Shown piece by piece: positions 61,501 to 62,762 of a stretch of 64,000 bases of DNA (within the stretch, counting starts at the first letter, position 1; the number at the start of each line of letters is the position of its first letter). The position numbers and the translations under genes are program-made. Under the pieces are notes generated by a model that saw nothing but the letters and a program-made list of their open reading frames with translations, ran no database searches and was not told the DNA's origin. This DNA is from Lutraria lutraria (taxonomy: Eukaryota; Mollusca; Bivalvia; Venerida; Mactridae). Location of the stretch: NCBI GenBank assembly GCA_964023205.1, contig OZ026851.1, positions 15,603,637 through 15,667,636 of the forward strand, read 5' to 3'.

Positions 61501-62762
61501 GTTTTAAAAGAATGGCTTTAAATCACAGACAGATAGACTGACGAACAGAACACATAATTAGTGATATCTGCAGTAACGTGTGGTCAGAGTCAGTGAATAA
61601 ACAATTTACTGTAACCTTTGATTTACTAAAACGTCAATTTGTTAAGACAAACACTTTGTAACCAATGAGAAGTGTATATACAGTACAACCTCTCCAGAGT
61701 GGCCCTCTGTAGAGCAACAACCTCTCTATAACAACACCTTCAAAATTTTCCTAAGCTGATATTTACTATACATTTAACATCTGTAGAGCAACAACCTCTC
61801 TATAACAACACCTTCAAAATTTCCCTAAGCTGATATTTACTATAAATTTAACCTCTGTAAAGCAACAACCTCTAAACAACGGCTAATATTTGCAGCTACC
61901 ACAGAGTGTTGCTCTACAGAGGTTGTACTGTATAAACAAAATTAACTTACCAGATATCTTCCACTTGAGTTGGAAAAATTCTCCTTCACTGGCATTAACA
62001 TGATTGTTGTCTGTAAGGATTTCAATACATGGCTCAGTCTGTTGTCCTTCTTTCCTGAATGAAGCATTAAAATCAAAAGAGGATTTTTTTTCAGTATTTT
62101 GGGAACATGACCCATTCTTGTGGAATTGAGAATTTTAGCAGTGTTTTAGCTCAAAATTGAAAAAAATGTATGACTACAATGTTGCAATGTTTAAATGAAC
62201 ACTAACAACCATTGATGGGAACTTTTAATCATTACAAGTCTACAACAGAGAAAGATCTCTTGTTTTCATATATTTAAATTGTCTAACATACCCAATATTC
62301 ATGTTATTTTTATGAATTTCCATTTTTGGTCTGTGACTTTAGAAAAAAGATACTATTTTCGATAAGAAAAAGTCAATATCGGCTCTAAAATTGGCAAAAA
62401 CTTCTGAAACTAAGAATGTCAATACAATGATAAAAATAATCCCTATAATTATACAAGCTAGATTTTGAAATAAATAAAACAATGTCATTATTTGAAGCTT
62501 CAACAGAAAGAGCCCAGCTAGATTATAAGCACACACATGTAGAATAAGAAAATTTACCTGCTGTCTGTAGAGACAGTGACTTTGACAACACTGAATGTTT
62601 CGTCTTCTTCTGACAACTTGACACTGTAAACACCTCCATCGCTCACCCTTGATTTATCAACATGCAGTGTACATACATCTTCAGCGACTTTGATAGTCAG
62701 CTTGTCTGTGGCTTTAATCTTTTTACCATCTTTATAGATACTTGCTGTTGACCAGGATGTAC
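1279..62762 (-). CDS. Giant titin/twitchin/obscurin-like Ig-FN3 muscle protein, internal part (48 joined exons)
   Basis: Structural protein expected to act inside muscle cells, in or along sarcomere filaments. Joined exons, 5' to 3': 62762-62558, 62054-61951, 61359-61155, 60310-60207, 59555-59351, 58926-58829, 57800-57599, 56578-56457, 55841-55631, 55256-55150, 54082-53869, 53353-53229, 52943-52730, 51349-51210, 50823-50610, 50329-49818, 49264-49051, 46717-44318, 43864-43779, 42526-42329, 41801-41698, 41256-41110, 33222-33132, 30675-30634, 24442-24293, 22885-22784, 22356-22120, 19685-19526, 18950-18775, 18263-18002, 17147-16949, 16438-16251, 15536-15399, 14728-14556, 14058-14014, 13536-13441, 10141-9260, 8390-8349, 7748-7605, 6799-6644, 6322-6192, 5738-5564, 5132-4953, 4270-4136, 3574-3386, 3071-2973, 2312-2010, 1572-1279. 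Frame is kept at all junctions. No signal peptide, membrane segment or kinase is visible. Both gene ends are missing. Membership of the Ig/FN3 giant muscle family is well supported; the exact paralogue is not. Confidence 0.93.
1812..1988 (+). repeat. Dispersed ~190-bp repeat, family A
   Basis: Shares long blocks (ATGTGGACCAAAGTACTA, TTGCAGTACAAGTCTAT, GAGTACTTTCAGTACTTT) with 18568-18728, 43340-43532, 49395-49545 and 58168-58370. Lies in the intron between e47 and e48. No coding capacity. Confidence 0.7.
2010..2312 (-). CDS. e47: FN3 domain 6 in one exon
   Basis: GEPKLKELTPESVQLSWKPA, PIYYKVEMLELPTNTWVPVA, LRPDLEYKFRVFAETDGGLS, EPSMPAVLHRKP. A whole FN3 with no internal intron, phase 1-1. 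Confidence 0.94.
2775..2955. mobile_element. Short inverted-repeat element (mariner-type MITE), copy 1
   Basis: Starts CAGTACAACCTCTGTAGAG and ends with the inverse AGGGTTGTACTG, flanked by TA on both sides. Same family as 36880-37023, 39907-40082 and 61681-61930. Non-coding. Confidence 0.8.
2973..3071 (-). CDS. e46: second part of FN3 domain 5
   Basis: LKPTKDYQFRVIPQVGSGYL, APTPSAALTMLP. Only 99 nt. An inverted-repeat element (2775-2955) ends 17 bases into the intron after it. Confidence 0.9.
3386..3574 (-). CDS. e45: first part of FN3 domain 5
   Basis: ARGLPEAVVISEVQPDSLKL, TWRRPMYDLDRPITYQVEML, EPPFSDWRPIASNVVDTSYR. Phase 1-1; splits the FN3 at VTG|LKP. Confidence 0.93.
4136..4270 (-). 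CDS. e44: second half of FN3 domain 4
   Basis: IPTTRYRVMHLDAQRDYNFR, VRALTSYGVSPPSPALPV. The SEP of the FN3 signature is SPP here. Phase 1-1. Confidence 0.92.
4953..5132 (-). CDS. e43: first half of FN3 domain 4
   Basis: AQGRSPVDRLQMVDYEPDTR, LQLSWDRVHIPPYNLDEEPL, YMIEYQEPPMPDWKPLVTG. Closely parallel to e41. Phase 1-1. Confidence 0.93.
5564..5738 (-). CDS. e42: second half of FN3 domain 3
   Basis: VEEPPYKDWRTLARDLDDTE, GLRPGHDYRFRIRAKTPTGD, ISEPSPAVSL. Phase 0 in, phase 1 out. Confidence 0.93.
5888..6135 (+). mobile_element. tRNA-derived SINE, family 1, full-length copy
   Basis: A-box-like CGTGGTTGAGTGGTTAAAA near the 5' end and B box GTTCGAGCCCC at 5964-5974, followed by a body and an A/C-rich tail (AAACAAACAAAC). 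Opposite-strand copy at 59901-60137 and a 5'-truncated copy at 43569-43718. Lies in the e41-e42 intron. Confidence 0.85.
6192..6322 (-). CDS. e41: first half of FN3 domain 3
   Basis: FPGVPITRPKIIDYEETRAK, LSWSRVDIPTFGLDDSPLLY, MLE. Phase 1 in, phase 0 out, one codon before VEEPP in e42. Confidence 0.92.
6445..6575. repeat. Imperfect ~34-bp tandem repeat
   Basis: Three to four units of the type TTTCAAATCTGAGCTCTGCA with TCATTGGTT spacers, in the e40-e41 intron. Confidence 0.6.
6644..6799 (-). CDS. e40: second half of FN3 domain 2
   Basis: KDWMPMSDRLRDTSHYLSHL, DRDYMIRVRAENDYGVSEPT, EPLWLPRAK. The YxxRVRAxNxxGxSEPT signature is typical of muscle FN3 domains. Confidence 0.93.
7269..7560. repeat. 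Fold-back inverted repeat
   Basis: Arms of about 80 bp (7269-7350 and 7355-7434) are near-perfect reverse complements: GTCTTCTTACAGACG...GACGGTT...AACAACCA against its inverse. A second inverted pair, ACTTATACGAC near 7446 and GTCGTATAAGT near 7549, follows directly. In the e39-e40 intron. Confidence 0.8.
7605..7748 (-). CDS. e39: first half of FN3 domain 2
   Basis: APPRLPSHRPIITDLGEETV, RLAWKPVDTT, PPVSYRLEAKELP. FN3 strands A-C with the B-strand Trp. Phase 1-1. Confidence 0.92.
8349..8390 (-). CDS. e38: 42-nt linker exon between FN3 1 and 2
   Basis: DDKLSKQVAIPEVR, phase 1-1, acceptor CCTTTACAG, donor GTTAGT. Symmetric phase allows in-frame skipping, which would shorten the FN3 1-2 hinge. 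Confidence 0.8.
8999..9215. repeat. Tandem palindromic motif CTTCAAyTTGAAG
   Basis: Six imperfect copies of ACTCTTCAATATGAAGGT, each a small palindrome, spaced roughly 30-65 bp, in the intron after e37. Confidence 0.7.
9260..10141 (-). CDS. e37: Tyr-Ser-Pro repeat linker plus FN3 domain 1
   Basis: 294 codons, phase 1-1. Residues ~1-190 are a low-complexity linker rich in Y, E, S, P and K with six near-perfect 14-residue units (ESPVSQYESYKPKY and variants, 42-nt DNA period) and many Ser-Pro sites. The last ~100 residues are an FN3: DESVSLSWLPAS, HVSYIIESREVPGQSWKK, EKEYEFRVRAQNQHGMSEPT. Several antisense and shifted open frames here are shadows of the repeat. Confidence 0.93.
10243..11413. 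mobile_element. Non-autonomous hAT-type transposon
   Basis: 1,171 bp with 12-bp terminal inverted repeats TAGGGCTGGGAA / TTCCCAGCCCTA and a perfect 8-bp target duplication TTATTTAT (10235-10242 and 11414-11421). Subterminal ATTCGAATATTCG repeats at both ends. No transposase frame; the 75-residue open frame inside is not recognisable. In the e36-e37 intron, about 100 bp from the e37 acceptor. Confidence 0.9.
11422..13440. other. AT-rich remainder of the e36-e37 intron
   Basis: Very AT-rich with long A/T runs, especially 13100-13400. A short inverted pair GTGGTCATTC / GAATGACCAC occurs around 12461-12500. Otherwise nothing that I can name. Confidence 0.5.
13441..13536 (-). CDS. e36: Tyr/Pro linker exon
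   Basis: 32 codons worth, phase 1-1: LSRKDHYSPEKYVLDEIKPS, then KRPYLDTDKYD. HYSPEKY echoes the YESP repeats in e37. Confidence 0.85.
13580..13745. mobile_element. MITE of the CAGTCAAACCTGTGAAC family, copy 1
   Basis: Begins CAGTCAAACCTGTGAAC after TA; body has the recurring ATGGCCTTTATTCA blocks; ends TTAGACTG before TG. Related copies at 19736-20067, 29072-29225, 42653-42832, 52959-53100, 54142-54315 and 61395-61525. Confidence 0.7.
14014..14058 (-). CDS. e35: 45-nt linker exon
   Basis: TTKKDSYKPEKKED, phase 1-1. Lys/Glu/Pro linker; YKPEKK resembles the YKPKY motif of e37. Frame and AG/GT borders agree with both neighbours. Confidence 0.8.
14556..14728 (-). CDS. e34: second half of I-set Ig
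   Basis: MKDGRVITPGGRFRMEYENG, QLVIENVSPTDTGVYTCI, ISNSQGKSSSTAALKLE. Fully canonical. Last Ig before the FN3 part of the protein. Confidence 0.94.
15040..15398. repeat. Minisatellite carrying copies of the e33 3' end and splice donor
   Basis: Four units, CCAGGA anchors at 15078, 15145, 15232 and 15315, with the exonic copy at 15398 (spacings 67, 87, 83, 83). Each holds GGAGATTTCTGGGTCAGG (antisense of the exon end) and most keep the CCTG|GTACG donor, separated by GACAGACA microsatellite. Confidence 0.9.
15399..15536 (-). CDS. e33: first half of I-set Ig
   Basis: MKDETDAKFGYIPTFTKRL, then GSRATFECRVMGIPDPEIS and the W split over the junction. Donor is an ideal CCTG|GTACGT. The last ~30 nt of the exon with its donor are repeated four more times in the following intron (15078-15350). 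Confidence 0.92.
15825..15905 (-). repeat. tRNA-like remnant
   Basis: Minus strand reads TTGCTCAATTGGTAGAACG, an A-box-like tRNA segment, but the anticodon stem and B box do not pair properly. Best seen as a decayed tRNA-derived repeat. Confidence 0.4.
16251..16438 (-). CDS. e32: second half of I-set Ig
   Basis: DSNRRFVAKQDGDAYTLIIK, FDDAGKITCKAVNSEGEVYC, then SANLNVRDSKFIRDAQDKIG. F-strand Cys present but its B-strand partner is missing in e31. Phase 0 in, phase 2 out (GTAAGT). Confidence 0.92.
16949..17147 (-). CDS. e31: end of one Ig and first half of the next
   Basis: NTVGEATCSAKLTVVEDK closes the Ig of e30; LPKFLKKFDHITGKEGEEAR, then FSAVIVGEPRPDVIWLYDHK opens the next. In this domain the B-strand Cys is Ala (FSAVIVG). 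Phase 2 in, phase 0 out. Confidence 0.9.
17210..17395. repeat. Dispersed repeat, family B
   Basis: AACAAGAGCGCCGCAAGTGG, then GAGATCTATCCACCT, TTATGAGCTACAT. Related copies at 50435-50525, 50862-51090 and more weakly at 63440-63720. Confidence 0.7.
18002..18263 (-). CDS. e30: I-set Ig, strands A-F
   Basis: Acidic leader LSDDEDDGDL, then APKFLTRFYDQQTTEG, FKCLIAGRPEPSVTWLLDD, VEQSGNYTCQL. Ends AG before GTTTGG; joined to e31 it reads QLSNTVGEATCSAKL. Confidence 0.92.
18568..18728. repeat. Dispersed repeat, family A, reverse orientation
   Basis: GAAAGTACTCATGGAAAC, AACATGGAATGGAAACTAGTT and GACGGCTACGGAAAG are the reverse complement of blocks in the 1812-1988 and 58168-58370 copies. In the e29-e30 intron. 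Confidence 0.65.
18775..18950 (-). CDS. e29: second half of I-set Ig
   Basis: MRDGKVIDVDVRFKLLN, IYSLLIQDVRIEDTGRYTCW, ARNKFGEAMTEAYLNV: complete canonical C'-G strands with F-strand Cys. Phase 2 in, phase 1 out. Confidence 0.93.
19096..19521. repeat. 47-bp minisatellite abutting the e28 donor
   Basis: About nine units of AAATGAGTCTATGAGACAAT, AACTTGAGATTTTCAGTTGA, GATTTGC; later units shortened. The final degenerate unit (GTCCATGAGACAATAAGTTA) runs into the antisense of the splice donor at 19525. A 15-G run lies at ~19063. Confidence 0.9.
19526..19685 (-). CDS. e28: linker and first half of I-set Ig
   Basis: EGQAAVPSADSPLDLDFTTP linker; PAYFFQMSSCEVSEGRLARF, then FDCRVVAYPRPEIV and the W split over the junction (TG|G). 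Phase 1 in, phase 2 out. Its donor GTAAGT lies at the very edge of a 47-bp tandem repeat. Confidence 0.9.
19736..20067. mobile_element. MITE of the CAGTCAAACCTGTGAAC family, longer copy
   Basis: Begins CAGTTAAACCTGTGAAAATA and ends with the inverse ACACAGGTTTGGTTGTA. Internal blocks TTATTCAAAATAATTAATGACAG-like as in the other copies. In the e27-e28 intron. Confidence 0.65.
20727..20975. repeat. Two imperfect ~155-bp direct repeats
   Basis: GTTAAGGCTGCAGCCTACCATATT near 20727 and GTTAAGGTTGTAGTCCACCATATT near 20866, each followed by GGTGTGCTAAAACCTTAA / GGTAAGCTAAAACCTTAA. No function seen. Confidence 0.55.
22120..22356 (-). CDS. e27: I-set Ig body with F-strand Cys lost
   Basis: GEMAQLECQVSGNPLPKILW (B-strand Cys and C-strand Trp present), then EDAGIYTARAMNVNGSIMCS: Ala replaces the F-strand Cys, so the standard disulfide cannot form. 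Phase 1-1. Confidence 0.92.
22784..22885 (-). CDS. e26: linker and A strand of I-set Ig
   Basis: SSPGDSVELTTEYNDGTT, then RPMFKKRLKSVTAK, the typical xPxFxKxL start of a muscle I-set Ig. Phase 1-1, donor GTAAGT. Confidence 0.88.
22939..23040. repeat. Long hairpin-forming inverted repeat
   Basis: Central arms GGGGGTCACTGATCTCA / TGAGATCAGTGACCCCC are perfect (17 bp) with a ~24-nt loop; outer arms AAACATTTTAAGCG / CGCTTGAATGTTT also match. In the e25-e26 intron. Confidence 0.85.
23870..24230. repeat. Degenerate dispersed repeat, family C
   Basis: GACAAGGTTTGGTGAAGATCC and TTTTCCTGTGATTTGACCTA blocks as in the large 47486-48842 copy. Runs up to about 60 bp from e25. Confidence 0.7.
24293..24442 (-). 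CDS. e25: basic KSP-type linker exon
   Basis: 50 codons worth, phase 1-1: MPERRKLKSPSPKMTSTPK, then a charged helix-like stretch EETEKELQKRLGFSES. The KSPSPK/TPK motifs are proline-directed phosphorylation-type sites similar in style to the KSP repeats of UNC-89. Sits on the edge of a degenerate dispersed repeat. Confidence 0.8.
25345..25692. repeat. Dispersed repeat, family C, short copy
   Basis: Ends resemble the family: AAAGGGCCATTATGGCCCTAT at one side and GCTCACCATGAGC...GGTGAGCT at the other. Confidence 0.65.
27207..27545. repeat. 52-bp minisatellite ending in a hairpin
   Basis: Six units of AATGGTTCATGAAAACATAA plus TTTTTTCTTGAACTATTCTT plus GYACACTTCATG, nearly identical. The right edge forms CACACTTCATGAA / TTCATGAAGTGTG, a 13-bp inverted pair. 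Confidence 0.92.
29072..29225. mobile_element. MITE of the CAGTCAAACCTGTGAAC family, degenerate
   Basis: ACAGTCAAACATGAGATAGC start, then ATGAAATAAAGGC and AATAAAGGTCATATTTTGTC blocks shared with the other copies. Confidence 0.55.
29745..30145. repeat. TTGA-rich microsatellite region
   Basis: Long runs of ATTGATTGATTGACTG and variants (TTGATTGAACAAATGATTGG). Confidence 0.9.
30634..30675 (-). CDS. e24: 42-nt linker exon
   Basis: 14 codons worth, phase 1-1: DLREKKRSPRGDIP. Basic, with an SP site. Acceptor TTTATCAG, donor GTAAAT. Frame fits both neighbours. Confidence 0.6.
30916..31854. mobile_element. Pogo/Tigger-like non-autonomous transposon
   Basis: 939 bp. Terminal inverted repeats CAGTAAAACCTCGATTATCC and GGGGTTTTACTG with internal ATTATCCGAAT repeats; TA on both sides (30914-30915, 31855-31856). 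No intact transposase frame. In the e23-e24 intron. Confidence 0.85.
31975..32250 (-). mobile_element. tRNA-derived SINE, family 2
   Basis: Antisense copy with TCATTTCAGAGCCACCCTAG, TTAGTTTTTCCTGGTT and TTTGAACCCACAAC (inverse B-box-like GTTCAAA). Matches 59003-59300 in order and orientation; fragments at 38640-38800 and 53100-53175. Confidence 0.7.
32697..32890. repeat. Dispersed repeat, family D
   Basis: GAGGAACCAAGATATGAAGTTTG, GGTTAAAGTTTGGTACAAAC, CCAAAAACAATATGCCCCC; the same blocks occur in 51848-52645 and a fragment at 56045-56090. Confidence 0.7.
33132..33222 (-). CDS. e23: linker exon
   Basis: Phase 0 in, phase 1 out: ASSGDVSRTVCESG, NLNASVTQEHKDTHSS. Isolated between 7.9-kb and 2.5-kb introns. 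Supported by open frame, AG/GT borders and matching phases, not by homology, so weaker than the domain exons. Confidence 0.6.
34886..35430. repeat. Dispersed repeat, family C, opposite orientation
   Basis: Starts AGCTCACATGAGC and ends GTGAGCGATATAGGGCCATC plus GGCCCTCTTGTTT, the inverse of the ends of 47486-48842. Internal GATTGGATCTTCA and CTAGGTCACCAGGTCAAAT recur three times. Confidence 0.75.
36880..37023. mobile_element. Mariner-type MITE, copy 2
   Basis: CAGTGCAATATCTCTCTAAA start and GAGAGGCTGTACTG end, TA at both sides; internal GTTGTTGCTC repeats as in the other copies. Confidence 0.7.
38862..39100. repeat. Dispersed repeat, family E
   Basis: ACAAGAGTGCCAGGTCACAAAAT, AGTGCCTGGG, CTGAGATCTCATG, AAGTTTGGTGAGGATC; second copy at 40097-40318, weaker one at 42001-42110. 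Confidence 0.75.
39907..40082. mobile_element. Mariner-type MITE, copy 3
   Basis: CAGTACAACCTCTCCAGAG start and GAGGTTGCACTG end with TA on both sides. Confidence 0.8.
40504..40530 (-). CDS. Candidate 27-nt microexon between e22 and e23
   Basis: Strong acceptor (TTTTTTTTACAG) and strong donor (GTAAGT) enclose exactly nine codons, VCYIPKQSV. Phase 0-0 fits e22 (phase 0 out) and e23 (phase 0 in). No homology support; not included in the joined model. Confidence 0.35.
41110..41256 (-). CDS. e22: linker exon, phase 0-0
   Basis: 49 codons, symmetric phase 0: VTMLEEYTDSFNVVTMEAD, SVVDVIACVDDDSIL, ending HPAHDK. No recognised domain. Symmetric phase makes it, and the exons after it, able to be skipped in frame. 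Confidence 0.7.
41698..41801 (-). CDS. e21: linker exon
   Basis: 34 full codons, phase 1 in, phase 0 out (donor GTAAGC). DEVYCETVLPPVNIEP, then LGEIDLPPYIHLEISEVN. No recognised domain; acidic/Pro linker after the Ig. Confidence 0.75.
42329..42526 (-). CDS. e20: body of the conventional Ig domain
   Basis: FPAPEVIWYHEGQALTPS (C-strand Trp), then SQEIVCRVENDNGYVQKVVKV with the F-strand Cys. With e19 this restores the canonical Cys/Trp/Cys core. The D-E region is longer and Tyr-rich (DIYTQDGYHYL). Confidence 0.88.
42527..43778. other. Intron between e19 and e20
   Basis: Holds a MITE copy (42653-42832), a family A repeat in reverse (43340-43532) and a truncated SINE (43569-43718). No exon seen. 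Confidence 0.55.
43569..43718 (-). mobile_element. tRNA-derived SINE, family 1, 5'-truncated
   Basis: Antisense poly-T then GAGTTTTACGCCCCTTTTCA, AGTCAGAGTCATATGAGGTG, same as the 3' half of 59901-60137. The A and B boxes are missing. Confidence 0.8.
43779..43864 (-). CDS. e19: start of a conventional Ig domain
   Basis: 28 full codons: ENEPRFITEPAIDVKDG, then RRLSIKCAVTG with the normal B-strand Cys. Joined to e18 in phase 2 and to e20 in phase 1. Confidence 0.88.
44318..46717 (-). CDS. e18: 2.4-kb exon, Lys/Asp/Glu/Pro/Ser repeat region plus array Ig domain 10
   Basis: 799 full codons in one open frame. Roughly the first 680 residues are low-complexity repeats built from DEPSKKDEVKK-type units (Lys, Asp, Glu, Ser, Thr, Pro, Val), predicted to be disordered and highly charged, comparable in character to titin PEVK segments or the KSP region of UNC-89. 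The last ~110 residues form a complete Ig of the array type: GEPFQVQWKIDG (Trp for Cys), SVNIYKDGNK, NMCILSVNKAS, GNYSVRLHENGYDQGEINV. Here the B-C intron seen in all other cassettes is absent. Acceptor at 46718 (TTTAATAG), donor GTAAAA. The long open frame on the opposite strand is a shadow of codon bias. Confidence 0.93.
46718..49050. other. Intron between e17 and e18
   Basis: More than half is one family C element (47486-48842). No exon or other signal seen in 46718-47485. Confidence 0.55.
47486..48842. repeat. Dispersed repeat, family C, long copy with internal ~155-bp repeats
   Basis: Starts AACAATAGGGCCAAGATGG, CCCTATATCGCTCACATG; ends AAAAGCTCACCCTGTCAC. Inside, the block GACCTAGTTTTTGACCC / GGTGAAGATCCAATCAAAAC recurs about seven to eight times. 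It was likely built by internal tandem duplication. No coding frame. Confidence 0.8.
49051..49264 (-). CDS. e17: second half of array Ig domain 9
   Basis: SQWSDVCIYKDGKKLEAFVG, ETCVLVIDNACMKD, AVYSVRPADSTVEFGAINV. Third member of the e13/e15/e17 group. Ends in phase 2 and joins e18 as ...TEQT-S-DDKSDKD. Confidence 0.9.
49395..49545 (+). repeat. Dispersed repeat, family A
   Basis: GATGCGGACCAAAGTACTATG, TCCATGTTGCAGTGCA, AACTTTCAGTACT blocks shared with 1812-1988. Confidence 0.65.
49818..50329 (-). CDS. e16: acidic repeat linker plus first half of array Ig domain 9
   Basis: Long member of the first-half exons: 170 full codons against 32-46 in the others. About six imperfect 21-residue acidic repeats of the type LTVDSDIDSSSGTKDEVKNQ precede the B strand GEAVTLKWKLSG. 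The repeats resemble the Ig A strand just before it (LIVEVDESS), so they look like duplications of linker plus A strand. Probably disordered. Confidence 0.9.
50610..50823 (-). CDS. e15: second half of array Ig domain 8
   Basis: Near-duplicate of e13: the same SQWSNANLYKDGKK start and VLVIDNACVKD E-F region, with K for E after VGQ, V for A before DQGEIN and Q for L near the end. Same length (214 nt) and phase. Confidence 0.92.
50862..51090. repeat. Dispersed repeat, family B
   Basis: AACAAGAGTGCCGCAAGCGG, GAGATCTATCCACCT, TTATGAGCTACAT, as in 17210-17395; a shorter copy at 50435-50525 lies on the other side of e15. Confidence 0.7.
51210..51349 (-). CDS. e14: first half of array Ig domain 8
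   Basis: 46 full codons. Charged linker (APDLDSKVTTDKDTK), A strand APTVDVAVDNSS, then GDTMTLKWTLSG. Acceptor TTTTTACAG; phase 2 in, phase 1 out. Confidence 0.9.
51848..52645. repeat. Dispersed repeat, family D, compound copy
   Basis: CATGATGAACCAAGATATGA, GGTTAAAGTTTGGTACA, with an inner part (GGGCCATAATTCCGTCAAA) duplicated, ending CCGATCTATCGATGCGGGGG. In the e13-e14 intron. Confidence 0.7.
52730..52943 (-). CDS. e13: second half of array Ig domain 7
   Basis: SQWSNANLYKDGKKLEAFVG, DTCVLVIDNACVKD, AVYSVRMGDSTADQGEINV. Differs from e15 at only three residues and is clearly related to e17, so this cassette was copied recently. A MITE begins 16 bases before its acceptor. Confidence 0.92.
52959..53100. 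mobile_element. MITE of the CAGTMAAACCTGTGAAC family next to the e13 acceptor
   Basis: CAGTAAAACCTGTGAACAAA begins 16 bases from the e13 border, so its terminal repeat lies where the branch point should be. Followed directly by a SINE family 2 fragment (53100-53175). Confidence 0.7.
53229..53353 (-). CDS. e12: first half of array Ig domain 7
   Basis: 41 full codons: lysine-rich KTDKKKKSPTEES linker containing a KSP triplet, then GESLSLKWKLSG. Phase 2 in, phase 1 out. Confidence 0.9.
53661..53856. mobile_element. Pogo-type MITE next to the e11 donor
   Basis: CAGTAAAACCTCGATTATCC start and GGATAATCGAGGTTTTACT end, with TTCGGATAA repeats inside; same ends as 30916-31854 but 196 bp. TA duplication not clear. 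Confidence 0.8.
53869..54082 (-). CDS. e11: second half of array Ig domain 6
   Basis: 214 nt. DWTNVGVYKNSDRLKPSDN, GVCTLVVDEAKIAD, ADYSIRMNKAGQDQGEVNV. Its donor (GTACTA at 53868) lies only 12 bases from the edge of a pogo-type MITE (53661-53856). Confidence 0.9.
54083..55149. other. Intron between e10 and e11
   Basis: MITE copy at 54142-54315 (ATAGTCAAACCTGTGAAGAA). The remainder, 54320-55149, shows nothing that I can name. Confidence 0.5.
55150..55256 (-). CDS. e10: first half of array Ig domain 6
   Basis: 35 full codons: KPTEESLEPTAYVLTDNRN linker, then GQSFQIKWKLTG, with Trp for the B-strand Cys. Donor GTAAGA. Linker similar to e8 (LEPTAYVLTDN / LEPVVYALMDN). Confidence 0.9.
55631..55841 (-). 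CDS. e9: second half of array Ig domain 5
   Basis: DWSAASVYKDGAKVSFSDDG, DVCTLRVASAGQSD, AIYSVKLDNSDQNQGEIFV; ends at AG before GTGACA. Its acceptor (TATTTCAG) is the first unit of a 30-bp tandem repeat that continues into the intron, so three further AG acceptor copies lie just upstream. Confidence 0.9.
55842..56225. repeat. 30-bp minisatellite made of copies of the e9 splice acceptor
   Basis: Units CTGAAATACATCATGAGAAA plus AATGGAAAAA start at 55842, 55869, 55899, 55929 and 55960, and a second cluster lies at 56085-56225. On the minus strand each unit is CATTTTTCTCATG...TATTTCAG, i.e. pyrimidine tract plus AG. A family D fragment interrupts the two clusters. Confidence 0.92.
56457..56578 (-). 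CDS. e8: first half of array Ig domain 5
   Basis: 40 full codons: TKTSGKDDDDVLEP linker, then GESFNLRWKITG. A run of four Asp codons in the linker. The intron before it is filled by a 38-bp satellite (56620-57345). Confidence 0.9.
56620..57345. repeat. 38-bp satellite array
   Basis: About 19 units of AATAGATGACATTTCTGACA plus TATTATTATCAATTATCT, some with a deletion of the second half. Fills most of the e7-e8 intron. Confidence 0.95.
57599..57800 (-). CDS. e7: second half of array Ig domain 4
   Basis: RFSAQNIYKNDKRLEADN, DVCTICIDKATTTD, AVYSVKLDQTKQGKITV. Polypyrimidine-rich acceptor CTTGTTTTTTACAG. The usual W in the xxW segment after the BC turn is Phe here. Confidence 0.9.
58168..58370 (+). 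repeat. Dispersed repeat, family A, longest copy
   Basis: GGAAACTGAACGATTGTTCAG start, TGATGTGGAACAAAGTACTA, CATGAGCACTTTCAGTACG. The start is itself nearly palindromic. Confidence 0.7.
58571..58816 (-). mobile_element. SINE-like element, family 3
   Basis: Minus strand reads TGTGGTTGAACGGTTACGGTC (A-box-like) near one end; the other end has GGGGTTTAATGTCGC, shared loosely with 8043 and 21531 (GGGTTTAATGCC). Family assignment is tentative. Confidence 0.5.
58829..58926 (-). CDS. e6: first half of array Ig domain 4
   Basis: The shortest linker half (32 full codons): KQDKKFEPKVDVLVDN, then GETATLKWKISG. Phase 2 in, phase 1 out, donor GTAAGG. Confidence 0.9.
59003..59300 (-). mobile_element. tRNA-derived SINE, family 2
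   Basis: TCATTTCAGAGCCACCCTAG, TTCCTGTGATTTTCCTAACA, GCGGAGCTGAGATTTGAACC (inverse B box). Minus strand gives GGTTCAAATCTCAGCTCCGC, a tRNA-like T arm. Confidence 0.75.
59351..59555 (-). CDS. e5: second half of array Ig domain 3
   Basis: ESWSSASITKDGKK, DICTLCVDKATLDD, GATYGVNF, ESVLGSVTMSV. Same length (205 nt) and phase as e3. The E strand has Cys at VCTL-type position and the F strand has no Cys. Confidence 0.9.
59901..60137 (-). mobile_element. tRNA-derived SINE, family 1, with target duplication
   Basis: Antisense copy of 5888-6135: poly-T, GAGTTTTACGCCCCCTTTCA, ..., CGGAGGCGGGTCC. Flanked by a 12-bp direct repeat AATCTAAAACAA (59889-59900 and 60138-60149), the mark of retroposition. 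Confidence 0.92.
60207..60310 (-). CDS. e4: first half of array Ig domain 3
   Basis: 34 full codons; KSGDKIEPKVDVLTD linker, then GETFQLKWKVTG (B strand, Trp for Cys). Acceptor is TTTTTTCCAG; the donor junction GTAGGA gives G-GM/GE to the next exon in frame. Confidence 0.9.
60311..61154. other. Intron between e3 and e4
   Basis: AT-rich; several overlapping short open frames on both strands at 60640-60950 but no splice-consistent, domain-like coding. I see nothing nameable. Confidence 0.5.
61155..61359 (-). CDS. e3: second half of array Ig domain 2
   Basis: Phase 1 in, phase 2 out, 205 nt. PWSSTSITKNGKK, then DVCTLSVDKAS and AAMYGVCLS. Closely similar to e5, including the unusual SESVLGNITVSV G strand, so e2-e3 and e4-e5 look like sister duplicates. 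Confidence 0.9.
61395..61525. mobile_element. MITE of the CAGTMAAACCTGTGAAC family
   Basis: CAGTAAAACCTGTACACAAA after TATA, then GGTGGCCTTTATTCAGAGAT and TCTAAATAATCAATGGCGG. Confidence 0.65.
61681..61930. mobile_element. Mariner-type MITE, copy 4 (best ends)
   Basis: Perfect terminal inverted repeats CAGTACAACCTCT / AGAGGTTGTACTG with TA target duplication on both sides. An internal ~75-bp block (TAGAGCAACAACCTCTCTAT) is duplicated. Confidence 0.88.
61951..62054 (-). CDS. e2: first half of array Ig domain 2
   Basis: 34 full codons, phase 2 in and phase 1 out. A short acidic linker (KEGQQTEPCIEIL) is followed by strand B, GEFFQLKWKISG, where Trp stands at the usual Cys position. Its donor lies 20 bases from an inverted-repeat element (61681-61930). 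Confidence 0.88.
62083..62205. repeat. Dispersed repeat, family F
   Basis: TTTTGGGAACATGACCCAT, AAAAAATGTATGACTACAAT; matching copy at 39285-39405 (TTTTGGGAATATGACCCAT). Confidence 0.6.
62558..62762 (-). CDS. e1: second half of array Ig domain 1
   Basis: First exon of the gene inside the window; its partner half lies upstream, outside. It enters in phase 1 (GT after AG) and leaves in phase 2. It codes for strands C-G of an Ig-like fold: SWSTASIYKDGKK, then VCTLHVDKS, then GGVYSVKL. The C-strand Trp is replaced by Ile and the F-strand Cys by Val. Confidence 0.88.
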
